Of a stretch of DNA of 64,000 nt, positions 34,581-43,486 are shown in pieces; positions within the stretch are counted from its first letter, which is position 1, and every line of letters starts with the position of its first letter. The notes under the pieces are model-generated. The model made no database searches and had not been told where the DNA came from. It was given only the letters and a program-made list of their open reading frames with translations. The position numbers and the translations under genes are program-made. Origin of the DNA: Parabacteroides distasonis ATCC 8503 (GTDB lineage Bacteria > Bacteroidota > Bacteroidia > Bacteroidales > Tannerellaceae); NCBI RefSeq assembly GCF_000012845.1, contig NC_009615.1, positions 2,007,501-2,071,500 on the forward strand, in the 5' to 3' direction.

Positions 34581-36869
34581 ATGAGCAAAGGAACAAAAAG
34601 TATAGCCTTTTACCTAATGATGATCCTCATTTTCGGTTCGCTGATGTACTTTATCGCCAAAGAAGGGGAAAGTCAGCAACTGGAAAATTCGATTGCGTCC
34701 ATTCAAAACGCACCTAGTAATTTAGAAGAGGGATTTACCATATTTACTCAATTATTAGTACATAATATCGAGTCTTCCATAGGAATTCTGCTTTTACAAA
34801 TCATCACGATATTGCTTACGTGCCGTTTGTTCGGTTGGTTATTCCAGAAGATCGGGCAACCCACCGTCATCGGCGAGATCGTTGCCGGAATCGTGCTAGG
34901 GCCGTCCGTATTAGGCAATTTATTCCCGGAGGCTTCCGCCTTCCTTTTTCCTGTGGAATCGTTGGTGAATATAAATATGCTGAGTCAATTCGGACTTATA
35001 CTCTTTATGTTCGCTATCGGGATGGAACTTAATATCTCCGAGGTAAGGAAAAAGCTGAAAGAGACGATCTTAATCAGTCATACCAGTACGATCGTCCCCT
35101 TCTTTTTCGGTATGCTGACCGCCTATTTCGTGTACGACAAATATGCGGATAAGAGTACGCCTTTCCTCTCTTTCGCCTTGTTTATAGGTATCGCCATGAG
35201 TATTACCGCCTTTCCCGTATTGGCACGTATTATCCAAGAGAAAGGACTTACCAAGACACATTTGGGTACCATCTCGTTGGCAAGCGCGGCGAATGGGGAT
35301 ATCACCGCATGGTGCTTGCTAGCGGTTGTCATAGCGATCGCACAAGCGGGTTCGATGCTAAGTGCCGTTTACAACATCTTATTCTCAGTCCTTTACATAG
35401 TGTTTATGTTTTTGGCGGTGCGGCCATTCCTGCGGATGATCGGACATATTTACCACAACAAGGAGGTAATCGACAAGGGGCTGGTCGCTTTCATCTTCTT
35501 GCTATTGATCACCTCGGCTTATCTGACTGAGATATTGGGATTGCATGCCTTGTTCGGCGCTTTTATCGCAGGGGTGGTGATGCCGGGAAATGTCAAATTC
35601 CGCAAGATCATGACCGAGAAAGTAGAGGATGTATCCCTTGCGCTATTTCTTCCCTTATTCTTCGTATCCACCGGATTACGTACGGAAATAGGTCTTCTAA
35701 ACAAGCCTGAGTTATGGTGGCTATGCCTTATCTTCATAATCGTGGCCATCGCGGGAAAGTTTGGGGGAGCGATGTTCTCCGCCCGATTCGTGGGTGAGAG
35801 CTGGAAGGATAGCCTATACATAGGGGCACTCATGAACACCCGCGGGTTGATGGAGCTGGTCGTATTGACGATCGGGTACGAGATGGGGATATTGACACCT
35901 TCCGTATTCGTGATCTTAGTGCTAATGACGCTGGTCACCACCTTTATGACAACACCGTTGGTCTCATTCATCAAATTCTGTTACCGGACGCATGACAAGC
36001 TGATGGAGCAAAAAGAGAGAATGCCATTGGAGGGAATATTCAAGGTACTGTTGTCCTTCGGACGAGCCGGAAATGGACAGATCATGCTGGACGTAGCCTA
36101 CCAGATGTTCGCCCAAGGCAAAAACAAGCTGGAGCTGACGGCGCTGCACTTAACGGTTGGCTCGGACGTAAACCCGTTACACACGGATAATTTCGAGGAA
36201 GTCAGCTTCGGCCCGATCCTTTACGGGGCCAAGAAGCTGGGCATTCAGATACAGACCCGCTACGAGGTATCGAACAACGCCGGAGTGGATATTTGTAGCA
36301 TCGTAAACAATGAGGGGTATGATTTCCTTCTGGTCGGTTCCGGGATATCGATGAGCAACACACCGGATGATATAGCGGCAAGCCATTACCGGGCCTCTTT
36401 CTACAACCGTTATTTCAAACGCTTCAAGGCTCCGGAATCTTGGTTTTATCCGGGTGCCTTATTGAAAGACAAGACGAAGATGTTTATCGAGCAAAGCAAT
36501 TGCCCGGTAGGTGTATTCGTGAACCGGAATTTCGTCAAGGCGTCGAACGTGATCGTGGTCATCGATTCCGAGGAGGATTTATTCCTGTTGGGATATGCCC
36601 AGACCTTATTGAAGTCTACACACGGCTCGGCCAGCGTACTTGATAAATCCAGCAGCACGACCCCGGGGAACGAGGTGATCAAGGAAGGAATCCTGCGATT
36701 CACGGAAGACGTGAAGCAGACCACGCTTCTACGAGAAAAAGACCTTACGCCCCAGTCTTTCAACGGCTTCAACTTCATGCTGATCAGTTATAAGACATGG
36801 AACGATGTCTCCGAGCACCGGAAAGAAGCCTTGCAGAAGATGCCTTCTACGTTGATATTAAGTAAATAA
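34581..36869 (+). CDS. Cation:proton antiporter (CPA2-type) with C-terminal USP-like region
   Basis: A 762-residue inner-membrane antiporter. An extra N-terminal membrane segment (about 8-25) and a 40-residue periplasmic loop precede the exchanger core. The core (about 65-470) holds IGQPTVIGEIVAGIVLGPSVLG, the conserved helix around ANGDITAWCLLA and LHALFGAFIAGVVMPG, and the segment GALMNTRGLMELVVLTIGYEMG. From about 480 there is a cytoplasmic region like tandem universal stress domains. It is larger than the paralogue at 9109. The nitroreductase lipoprotein gene follows by 29 bp. Ion specificity is unknown. Confidence 0.87.
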   Translation: MSKGTKSIAFYLMMILIFGSLMYFIAKEGESQQLENSIASIQNAPSNLEEGFTIFTQLLVHNIESSIGILLLQIITILLTCRLFGWLFQKIGQPTVIGEIVAGIVLGPSVLGNLFPEASAFLFPVESLVNINMLSQFGLILFMFAIGMELNISEVRKKLKETILISHTSTIVPFFFGMLTAYFVYDKYADKSTPFLSFALFIGIAMSITAFPVLARIIQEKGLTKTHLGTISLASAANGDITAWCLLAVVIAIAQAGSMLSAVYNILFSVLYIVFMFLAVRPFLRMIGHIYHNKEVIDKGLVAFIFLLLITSAYLTEILGLHALFGAFIAGVVMPGNVKFRKIMTEKVEDVSLALFLPLFFVSTGLRTEIGLLNKPELWWLCLIFIIVAIAGKFGGAMFSARFVGESWKDSLYIGALMNTRGLMELVVLTIGYEMGILTPSVFVILVLMTLVTTFMTTPLVSFIKFCYRTHDKLMEQKERMPLEGIFKVLLSFGRAGNGQIMLDVAYQMFAQGKNKLELTALHLTVGSDVNPLHTDNFEEVSFGPILYGAKKLGIQIQTRYEVSNNAGVDICSIVNNEGYDFLLVGSGISMSNTPDDIAASHYRASFYNRYFKRFKAPESWFYPGALLKDKTKMFIEQSNCPVGVFVNRNFVKASNVIVVIDSEEDLFLLGYAQTLLKSTHGSASVLDKSSSTTPGNEVIKEGILRFTEDVKQTTLLREKDLTPQSFNGFNFMLISYKTWNDVSEHRKEALQKMPSTLILSK

Positions 36870-36898
36870 TCCGTTATAAACCATATAAATCCGTCTTT

Positions 36899-37483
36899 AT
36901 GAGAATCTGTCTTTTCTTCTTGATCACCGTTTTCCTCATGGCCTGCTCCTCTACGGGGAACCAGCGGCAGGAACCGGAAAACCAGACCTTGGAAACGATA
37001 CTCAATCGCAAAAGCGTACGTAAGTATAAGGATCGCCCGGTAGAAAAGGAAAAGATAGACAAACTGATACGAGCCGGAATGGCCGCCCCCTCCTCCCGTG
37101 ACAGGCGACCTTGGGAATTCATTATCGTAACCGACCGGAAAGCCTTGGACACAATGGCCGAAGGTCTCCCCTTCGCCCGGATGCTGAAAGAGACAAGGCA
37201 AGCGATCGTCGTTTGCGGCGATACGATCAAATCCTCCAACGCTTGGTTTCTGGATTGTTCCGCCGCCTCGCAAAACCTGCTACTTGCCGCCGAATCCATG
37301 GGATTGGGAGCCGTATGGACGGCTGTTTACCCCTATCCGGACCGGATCGAGATCGTCCGGAAAGAGCTTCGGCTACCGGATCATATCATGCCGTTGAACG
37401 TCATACCTGTGGGATACCCCATGCAGAAAGAGACTCCCAAAAACAAATACAACGTCCAACAGATCCATCACAACGGCTGGTAA
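36899..37483 (+). CDS. Nitroreductase-family lipoprotein
   Basis: A 194-residue FMN-dependent nitroreductase-fold protein with an unusual location. Residues 1-16 form a lipoprotein signal ending at LMAC (Cys16), so the enzyme should be membrane-anchored in the periplasm or at the cell surface. The nitroreductase core follows: ILNRKSVRKYKDRPV (FMN phosphate site), AAPSSRDRRPWEF, CSAASQNLLLAAESMGLGAVW and VIPVGYP. It is shorter than usual. It lies 29 bp downstream of the antiporter and ends 2 bp from the convergent sbcC stop. Physiological substrate is unknown; FMN loading outside the cytoplasm would be notable. Confidence 0.85.
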   Translation: MRICLFFLITVFLMACSSTGNQRQEPENQTLETILNRKSVRKYKDRPVEKEKIDKLIRAGMAAPSSRDRRPWEFIIVTDRKALDTMAEGLPFARMLKETRQAIVVCGDTIKSSNAWFLDCSAASQNLLLAAESMGLGAVWTAVYPYPDRIEIVRKELRLPDHIMPLNVIPVGYPMQKETPKNKYNVQQIHHNGW

Positions 37484-37485
37484 AG

Positions 37486-40467
37486 CTATATGACTTCCAG
37501 ATAACTCCGTCCGTTTCCCGCCCGGTTCACCCGGATCTGCACGGGAATACGTTCCGTCATTTCCTGTACGTGCGAGATAACGCCGATCTTGCGCCCTTGC
37601 GTACGCAGGCTCTCCAAGGCATCCATAGCGACCCGCAACGTCTCCGCATCCAAAGAGCCGAAGCCCTCATCGATAAACAAGCTCTCAACCTTCATCCGGT
37701 TCGAGGAGAGCGAGGACAAGCCTAACGCCAAGGCCAGCGAGACCAAGAAAGATTCCCCTCCGGAAAGGCTATGCACGGTACGGATCTCGTCGCACATATC
37801 TTGGTCGATCACCTGCAAGGCCAAGGTATCCGGCACACGCTCCAACCGGTAACGCCGGGATAGTTGCCGCAATTGCACATTCGCGTAACTCAACAAGACA
37901 TCCAAGGTGTAGCCTTGGGCGATCCTACGGAACTTGGCGCCATCCGCCGAGCCTGCCAACTCATTCAGCTTCGCCCAACGCTCGCTCATCGCCCTCCGCT
38001 CCGAGAGCTCTTGCTGGAAGCCGGCTATCTTCCGCTTATTCTCCTCGTGCGTACGCAGACGGAAACTACATTCAGACTTTTGGGCCGTCATTTCCGACAG
38101 AGATTCCTCCAGCGTCTTCCCCTCGGAGTTCTCTTGATAGGCGACCATCCAGTTATCCAGCTCCTGCCGGCGTGCGGAAAGGAGACCGGAAGTCTCCGCC
38201 AGATCCTTCTTGATCTGTTCCGTACCCCCCCGGTATTGCTCCACCTCGCCGGCGTGCCTCGTCGTACTCTCTTGCAACTGCTTCAAATGGCTCTTCAAGG
38301 CTTCCACCCGTTCGTGGAAGGTACGTTCCACCTGGTCGGCTGGCTGGCCTCCCAGCAGGAGATTCCGCTCCGAACGCAAGCGGGTATAGGATTGATTCTT
38401 CTCGTCGTAGGCTTTCGCGGCGTCCTCGTACTGCTTGCGCAAGGGAGGGAGGAAAGCCTCGTACGACTCCCGTTCCGCTTGATGGGCGCTCCGCTCCCGT
38501 TCCAGTTCCCGCAGGCGTTCCCCGTTGGCTTGCCACTGGCGGGCGAAATCCGTCAAGGTCTCCCGGAAGCTTTCCGGGTCCTTGTTCCAGCCCGTCTGCC
38601 ATGCGTCGTTCCCGAACAGGGCGTTGGCCGCTGATAGGGATTGGGACAGCTTCTCCTGCTGTTCCCGCTTATCCAGTTCTTCCCGGTCGATTTGCTCGGA
38701 CAAGGATTGTAACTGGTTCCTTAATTCCGTCCGTGCGTTCTCGTCCGCGGCGAGTTGTTTATGCAGCTCCAATTCTTTCTGTTGCAGGGCGGCGAGTTGT
38801 TTCCCGCAGGCCTCCTGCCGTTCTTTCCGGTCGAGAAGCCGCTTGAGGCGCAGGGTAGCTTCCGAGATGCGATCCGCCAAGGCCAACAGGCGCTCATGCG
38901 CCTCGTGAGAGGCGAAAGGATGCTCAAGGCTTCCGCAGACCGGGCAAGGCGTTCCGGCAGTCAGCTTGTCCCGCAGGCTTTTGATATCGCCAGTCGTCAC
39001 GAACTGGGCTTGCTCCAGCAATAAACGCTCCCGTTCCGTACGGCAGGTCTCGATCGACCGGTCCAAAGCCTCCGGTTCCAATTCCTGGAGGGCAAGCGCT
39101 ACGGACTTCCGCTCTTCCTCAATCTTTACCTGTTCCTTGGCGTGCGTCTCCGCCTCCCGCCGCAAGGATTGCCTCCGAACCTCCAACCGCTGGATTTTCT
39201 GTCGGATGGCTAGCAAGGCCTTGTCCGACCGCTCGACTGCCCGGCGAGCCGTAAGGCAGGTATCCAGATGAATCAACAAGGCCGACAGTTGCTCGGCGAT
39301 CCCCTCCTTGCTCCGGTAACGTTCACGCCACGACGTCAGCTTGTCCCATTCCTCCGAGGCTTTCTTCTGCCGCTCTTCCACCTTCCTGAGTTTCTCTTCT
39401 GCCTCCTGCTTCCGCCGGGAGAAGTCTTTCATCCGTTCATCAGCCTCGGAGCGGGCTTTCAAGGCCGATTCCAGTTGCACGTCCAGTTTCCGGGCCTGTT
39501 GCAATTCCAGTCGCAAGCCCTTAGATTCCTCATCCGTCCTCGCCAATCGCACCTCTCCTTGCTCATACTCCTTCCTTGAGGTTTCCAGCGATGCCAACGC
39601 CCGTTCCAAGAAACGGGCGTTCTCCTCCCGCTGTTTTTCCTTCGAGGCGATCTGGACCTCGGCCGCTTTCACGGCCTCCCGCAGGCTTTGCCGCTCGGCC
39701 CTCGCCTTCTCCAGACGGGCCAGCTCCACCTCCAAGGCCGAAAGGCGGGTTTGGGAGGCTTCCACCTCCTCCTCCGACAGAAGCTCTATGTCTTGTACGC
39801 GGGCGTATAGCTGCTCGTAGGCCTCCTTCGCCTCGGCGTTCTTGGCGAAGATCCGGCGGGAGATCTCCGAGTATTGCTCCGTACCGGTCAGTTTTTCCAG
39901 CAAGGAGGCCTTCTCGCCCTGCTCCGCTTTCAGGAAGGTAGAGAAATCGTTCTGGGCCAAGAGCACCGAGCGGGTGAACTGATCGAAAGTCAGGCCGATC
40001 AGCTCGATGATACGGGCTTGCAGGTCCTTGTTGGTTCCCGGCTCCTCTTTCCCGGCATCTATATTATATAATGTAAGGCGGGCGGCCTGCAAACGTCCGC
40101 TCTCCTTCTCCCGGGCCCGGGATACGGACCAGCGGGCGCGATACCGACACCCGTTCAGCGCCACGAAATCCACCTCGGCATAGCCCGAGGCCGTCCCGCG
40201 GCGCAAGAGGAAGCGGGGGTCGCTTTGCGGCAACACATCCTCTTGCACGTCCCTCAGCCGCACGTTATTCTCCTTCGCCAGCTCCGTTCGCGGCGTACGG
40301 GAGAAGAGGGCGAGGCACATGGCATCCAGCAACGTGGATTTTCCTGCCCCCGTAGGCCCGGATATAGCGAAGATACCCGCCGAAGCCAAAGGCTCTTCCG
40401 TAAAATCAATGGAGAACTCTCCTTCCAACGACGCAAGGTTGCGTCCTCTGATCGCCAGCACTCTCAT
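37486..40467 (-). CDS. sbcC: Exonuclease SbcCD, ATPase subunit SbcC
   Basis: A 993-residue SMC-like ATPase of the SbcC/Rad50 family, partner of SbcD in cleaving DNA hairpins and protein-blocked ends. Walker A is GPTGAGKS (37-44). Two long coiled coils rich in Glu, Gln and Arg flank the zinc hook TPCPVCGSLEH (about 508). The C-terminal lobe has the signature LSGGESFLVSLALALGLSSL and Walker B ESLFIDEGFGSLD. The gene is noticeably more GC-rich than its surroundings. Its ATG overlaps the sbcD TGA as ATGA, so the subunits are coupled. Long palindromes such as those in this window are classic SbcCD substrates. Confidence 0.95.
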   Translation of the reverse strand: MRVLAIRGRNLASLEGEFSIDFTEEPLASAGIFAISGPTGAGKSTLLDAMCLALFSRTPRTELAKENNVRLRDVQEDVLPQSDPRFLLRRGTASGYAEVDFVALNGCRYRARWSVSRAREKESGRLQAARLTLYNIDAGKEEPGTNKDLQARIIELIGLTFDQFTRSVLLAQNDFSTFLKAEQGEKASLLEKLTGTEQYSEISRRIFAKNAEAKEAYEQLYARVQDIELLSEEEVEASQTRLSALEVELARLEKARAERQSLREAVKAAEVQIASKEKQREENARFLERALASLETSRKEYEQGEVRLARTDEESKGLRLELQQARKLDVQLESALKARSEADERMKDFSRRKQEAEEKLRKVEERQKKASEEWDKLTSWRERYRSKEGIAEQLSALLIHLDTCLTARRAVERSDKALLAIRQKIQRLEVRRQSLRREAETHAKEQVKIEEERKSVALALQELEPEALDRSIETCRTERERLLLEQAQFVTTGDIKSLRDKLTAGTPCPVCGSLEHPFASHEAHERLLALADRISEATLRLKRLLDRKERQEACGKQLAALQQKELELHKQLAADENARTELRNQLQSLSEQIDREELDKREQQEKLSQSLSAANALFGNDAWQTGWNKDPESFRETLTDFARQWQANGERLRELERERSAHQAERESYEAFLPPLRKQYEDAAKAYDEKNQSYTRLRSERNLLLGGQPADQVERTFHERVEALKSHLKQLQESTTRHAGEVEQYRGGTEQIKKDLAETSGLLSARRQELDNWMVAYQENSEGKTLEESLSEMTAQKSECSFRLRTHEENKRKIAGFQQELSERRAMSERWAKLNELAGSADGAKFRRIAQGYTLDVLLSYANVQLRQLSRRYRLERVPDTLALQVIDQDMCDEIRTVHSLSGGESFLVSLALALGLSSLSSNRMKVESLFIDEGFGSLDAETLRVAMDALESLRTQGRKIGVISHVQEMTERIPVQIRVNRAGNGRSYLEVI

Positions 40468-41714
40468 AAAGCGACCTCCCTTATCACCTCGTTAAACAAT
40501 GTCTCTATCTCCTCGGGCAACTCGCCTCCGTATCTCGCTGCAAACGTATGCCTCAGCATATCCAACGGGGCTATCTTTTGCAAATCATTATAGGATAAGG
40601 CCCTCTCCTCGGCCTCCCCTTCCCTCCGGGGATACGAAGGAACGATGGAGGTGAGGCGGACCGCCTTCCCGACCAACGCCTCCTCTACCCGATGGCGGAA
40701 CGTAGGGTCCGGCTCCGTCAGCAGGACCCGTATCTCCAAATAAGGCCAGCGGCTCTCGTCCTCCCTGCCCTCCTCCGGCTCCGGAAGCCCGGCGAGGCAT
40801 CGCAAGACCTCCTTCGGAGGTAACGGGCTGTCCGGTATACGCATCAAGTCCGCGACTCTAGGAATCCCGATCGCCTCGATCTCCGTGACACTCCCCTCCT
40901 CGATCTCTACAGCTATCACTTGATGCCGGTAATTCTTCTCCGAGAACGACATGGGAAGCGGGCTTCCGGCATAACGTACCGCCTCGCGCCCGCCGATCCG
41001 TTGCGCTTTATGGATATGCCCCAGCGCCGTATAAGCGATCCCGGCGTCGAAGGTATCCGCGGATACGGACTCCAGACCTCCCATGATGGCGCGCTCGCTC
41101 CGGTCGTCGTCCGACAACTCGGCTCCGGTAGCGTGGAGGTGTCCCAAGGCTACGATCGCCTCGCCGGGATTCCTCTGGGCATCGGCATAGGCGTAGAGCC
41201 GCCGGTACATCCGGCCGATGCCCGCCACATACGAATCAAGCTCTCCCTCGGGCGCCGCCGGGTAATCCCCTTGGCGGAGGAAAGGCACCGCCAGGCAAAG
41301 CGCCTCCCGTTCTCCCGCCCGGTTCCTCAAGGGGACGACGAGCGAGGCGAGATCGATCTCCCCGGAATCCGTCCTCCCCACGATACCGACAATCGAAGTA
41401 TTCAATTCCTCCAGCAAGGGATTCGGGGCTTCCAGACGGATCGCGGAGTCGTGGTTGCCGGCGATGATCACGATCTGCAAGCCCGGGTTCAGGCGGTTCG
41501 CCTCCCGCAGGAAACGATAGAAACGGCGTTGCGCCCCGGCGGAAGGGTTCGTCACGTCGAACACGTCGCCGGCGATCAACAGGACATCCGTTTCCCGCTC
41601 CACCAATAGATTTGTCAGAAAACCGAGGAAAGCCTCGTGCTCCGCCTCCCGGTCGTAGCCGAAAAAGGTCTGGCCCAGATGCCAGTCGGCCGTATGGATA
41701 AGTTTCAATGCCAT
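40464..41714 (-). CDS. sbcD: Exonuclease SbcCD, nuclease subunit SbcD
   Basis: A 416-residue Mre11-type nuclease. All metallophosphoesterase motifs are present: ADWHLGQ (I, about 9-15), LIAGDVFD (II), IIAGNHDS (III), ALGHLHATG (IV) and YTALGHIHKAQR (V). A C-terminal capping and SbcC-binding region follows from about 290. Length is typical for SbcD (about 400). It is the first gene of the sbcDC operon, overlapping sbcC by 4 nt, and is GC-rich like sbcC. Confidence 0.95.
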   Translation of the reverse strand: MALKLIHTADWHLGQTFFGYDREAEHEAFLGFLTNLLVERETDVLLIAGDVFDVTNPSAGAQRRFYRFLREANRLNPGLQIVIIAGNHDSAIRLEAPNPLLEELNTSIVGIVGRTDSGEIDLASLVVPLRNRAGEREALCLAVPFLRQGDYPAAPEGELDSYVAGIGRMYRRLYAYADAQRNPGEAIVALGHLHATGAELSDDDRSERAIMGGLESVSADTFDAGIAYTALGHIHKAQRIGGREAVRYAGSPLPMSFSEKNYRHQVIAVEIEEGSVTEIEAIGIPRVADLMRIPDSPLPPKEVLRCLAGLPEPEEGREDESRWPYLEIRVLLTEPDPTFRHRVEEALVGKAVRLTSIVPSYPRREGEAEERALSYNDLQKIAPLDMLRHTFAARYGGELPEEIETLFNEVIREVAL

Positions 41715-41796
41715 TTATCTTCTTCTATTTTGATCCGGCAAATGTACTTCTTTCCCATCAGATATCAGATTTTGGTAGAATGAAAAAAACGAATGA

Positions 41797-43050
41797 TCAA
41801 ACGTATCCCCCCTTATATACCGGCAGCACAACCGAGAAGCGGCTTCCTTTTCCTAGCTTAGAACTCAGTTCTATCCGTCCCCCCAAGTTTTGTACGATTC
41901 CTTGGCAGATAGACAACCCCAGACCGGCCCCTTGGCTGAATTCATCTTGCTTGAAAAAACGGCTGAACACCTTCTCTTGTTGCTCCTCCGATAGACCGAT
42001 CCCGGAATCCTTGACAAAAATCGCTACCTCATCCGTCCCCCTCAGATGCTTAAATCCCAACTTTATATATCCGCTATTCGTGAATTTACAAGCGTTTGTC
42101 AAGAAATTGGTTATAACTTGAGAAAGTCTCTTTTTATCCGTATAGATAAACAAATCCCCCTCCGCCTCTTTCGAGAATTGTAGGTGGGTGGGGACTAATA
42201 ACTGATGGGCGAGGTAAAGGTCGTCTACCAACTCCTTGACGGAGCAGCTCTCTTTCTCGAATTTCATTTGTCCCGATTGAAGTCTCGAAACCTCCAAAAT
42301 ATCATTGATGAGCACCAACAACAGATCGCAACTCTGATTGATCGTCTTGGCAAACAGCTGCTTGTCGGCCTCGTCTAAGTCCTTCTCCGAGGCCAGCAGG
42401 TTCGAGAAGCCTACGATAGAGTTCAGCGGCGTACGTATCTCATGGCTCATGTTCGCCAAGAACTTTTGCTCATATCCCCTCATGAGGATAAGCTCTTTTT
42501 CTCGTTTCTTCATGTCATTGATATTGATAAGTATACCGCTCACGTCTTTGCCTCCCTCCGCATTATCTACCGCAGGCATGGCGCTAAAGCGGAATTCCCA
42601 CCATTCATAATCAGATCCGGCGAAGCGGGCACGGCATTGGAATACCTCCTTGTCCGCCTTCCATAAGGATTGCCAAAGTAATTTGAAAGCAGTGAGATCA
42701 TCGGGATGTATCAGCCTCCACATCTCTTCCAACTCGATCCGTGATGACTGGTCACCGACAGGATACTCGAAAAAGAACTCCTCGTCCTTAAACTCCCAGA
42801 TGTATATGCCTCCACACTGTATGGCCAAATCCAAGAAGAAATTCTTTTGAGACAGACGGGAGAAGATCATCTTGACTTGCCTCTTCTCCCGCCCATACAA
42901 GCATAAGACACCGATTAAAAATACGATAGTAGCTACCTCAAAAACAGGCCTCAGCCTATAATACTCAAATAAGGGAGTATGCTTAGGTAGCAAGTACAAC
43001 CCCGTAAGCAAGGTTGCTAAAACTAAAAATATATAAAGTAGGTGTTTCAT
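41797..43050 (-). CDS. Orphan membrane sensor histidine kinase with PAS domain
   Basis: A 417-residue kinase. Two membrane helices (about 4-22 and 36-53) are separated by only a short loop, so there is no sizeable periplasmic sensor. A PAS domain follows (about 70-180, with WRLIHPDD and the PAC-like WWEFRFSAMPAVDN), then the HisKA box FLANMSHEIRTPLNSIVGFS, an N box (ITNFLTNACKFTNSG) and G boxes (KDSGIGLSEEQ, GAGLGLSICQG). No receiver domain is attached and no response regulator is adjacent, so its partner is elsewhere. Upstream is a 145-bp segment bounded by inverted repeats in which the only good -7 box points away from this gene, so expression is probably phase-variable and off here. Confidence 0.88.
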   Translation of the reverse strand: MKHLLYIFLVLATLLTGLYLLPKHTPLFEYYRLRPVFEVATIVFLIGVLCLYGREKRQVKMIFSRLSQKNFFLDLAIQCGGIYIWEFKDEEFFFEYPVGDQSSRIELEEMWRLIHPDDLTAFKLLWQSLWKADKEVFQCRARFAGSDYEWWEFRFSAMPAVDNAEGGKDVSGILININDMKKREKELILMRGYEQKFLANMSHEIRTPLNSIVGFSNLLASEKDLDEADKQLFAKTINQSCDLLLVLINDILEVSRLQSGQMKFEKESCSVKELVDDLYLAHQLLVPTHLQFSKEAEGDLFIYTDKKRLSQVITNFLTNACKFTNSGYIKLGFKHLRGTDEVAIFVKDSGIGLSEEQQEKVFSRFFKQDEFSQGAGLGLSICQGIVQNLGGRIELSSKLGKGSRFSVVLPVYKGGYV

Positions 43051-43071
43051 GGTTCTTTAAGTTTACGAGTA

Positions 43072-43216
43072 CCTGCGGGACTCTGGTGGTAAATGGTTTT
43101 ATTTCACTCCGCTCATTAACACTATTGTTTTTTTTCTTAAGACTATTATTGATTTTCACCAGCTATTTAATAAATATTATTATCTTTGATCTCATAATCA
43201 ACCAGAGTCCCGCAGG
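43072..43216. repeat. Inverted-repeat-bounded segment: candidate invertible promoter
   Basis: Perfect 16-bp inverted repeats CCTGCGGGACTCTGGT (43072-43087) and its complement (43201-43216) enclose 113 bp of AT-rich DNA. The layout and size match known Bacteroidales promoter switches. The left repeat is 22 bp from the histidine kinase ATG. Confidence 0.75.
43181..43188 (+). promoter_or_regulatory. -7 box inside the invertible segment
   Basis: TATCTTTG on the plus strand, 13 bp from the right repeat, pointing away from the histidine kinase. No TTG is found 19-21 bp upstream. After inversion it would fall at about 43100-43107 on the minus strand, giving the kinase a leader of about 45 nt. Confidence 0.6.
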
Positions 43217-43290
43217 GACAACGCCTACACCTCTTCCACGATTATTTATCTACCCGGCATCTTCCTTACTCGTATCCGTACGGCTACATT

Positions 43291-43356
43291 CTTGTATCTA
43301 CGTATCTGCATCCGTGTATCCGTACGGATACGAAGATGCAGATACGTAGATACAAG
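43291..43356. repeat. 66-bp near-perfect palindrome
   Basis: A 22-bp arm (from 43291) pairs exactly with its complement ending at 43356. Inside, GTATCCGTACGGATAC (43316-43331) is itself a perfect 16-bp palindrome, separated by 3-nt mismatched bulges on each side. It is extrudable as a cruciform. There is no T run, so it is not a standard terminator. Confidence 0.85.
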
Positions 43357-43416
43357 GACGCAGATACGTAAGTGCAAGAGCGTAACCGTACGGGTACCCG
43401 CTTGTATCCGGGCAAC

Positions 43417-43467
43417 AAAAAGCCGGTATCTGGGCGGGTACACGTGAGTACCTGCCCGGATACCGGC
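43417..43467 (-). terminator. Terminator of the HU-like gene
   Basis: Minus-strand stem of about 20 bp from GCCGGTATCCGGGC with two mismatches and a 6-nt loop, followed directly by TTTTTG. It lies 20 bp after the stop codon. Confidence 0.75.
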
Positions 43468-43486
43468 CCGCGGCTATCATCCTAGC

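Larger units (their letters stand above)
43051..43486. other. Repeat-dense intergenic region between HU-like gene and histidine kinase gene
   Basis: 436 bp with no credible gene. From left to right it holds the candidate invertible promoter (43072-43216), a 66-bp near-perfect palindrome (43291-43356) with related fragments around it (several copies of CGTATC- and CCGTACGG-like words), and the HU-like gene terminator (43417-43467). Short open frames exist on both strands but follow the repeats and have no protein-like composition. Confidence 0.7.

Noticed and set aside
37111-37725. 204-codon plus-strand frame spanning the nitroreductase and sbcC 3' ends
   Set aside because: It crosses two well-supported genes in other frames, and its Arg/Pro/His-rich product looks like an out-of-frame shadow.
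43014-43349. 111-codon plus-strand frame across the invertible segment and palindrome
   Set aside because: It overlaps the start of the histidine kinase, runs through inverted repeats and lacks protein-like composition.
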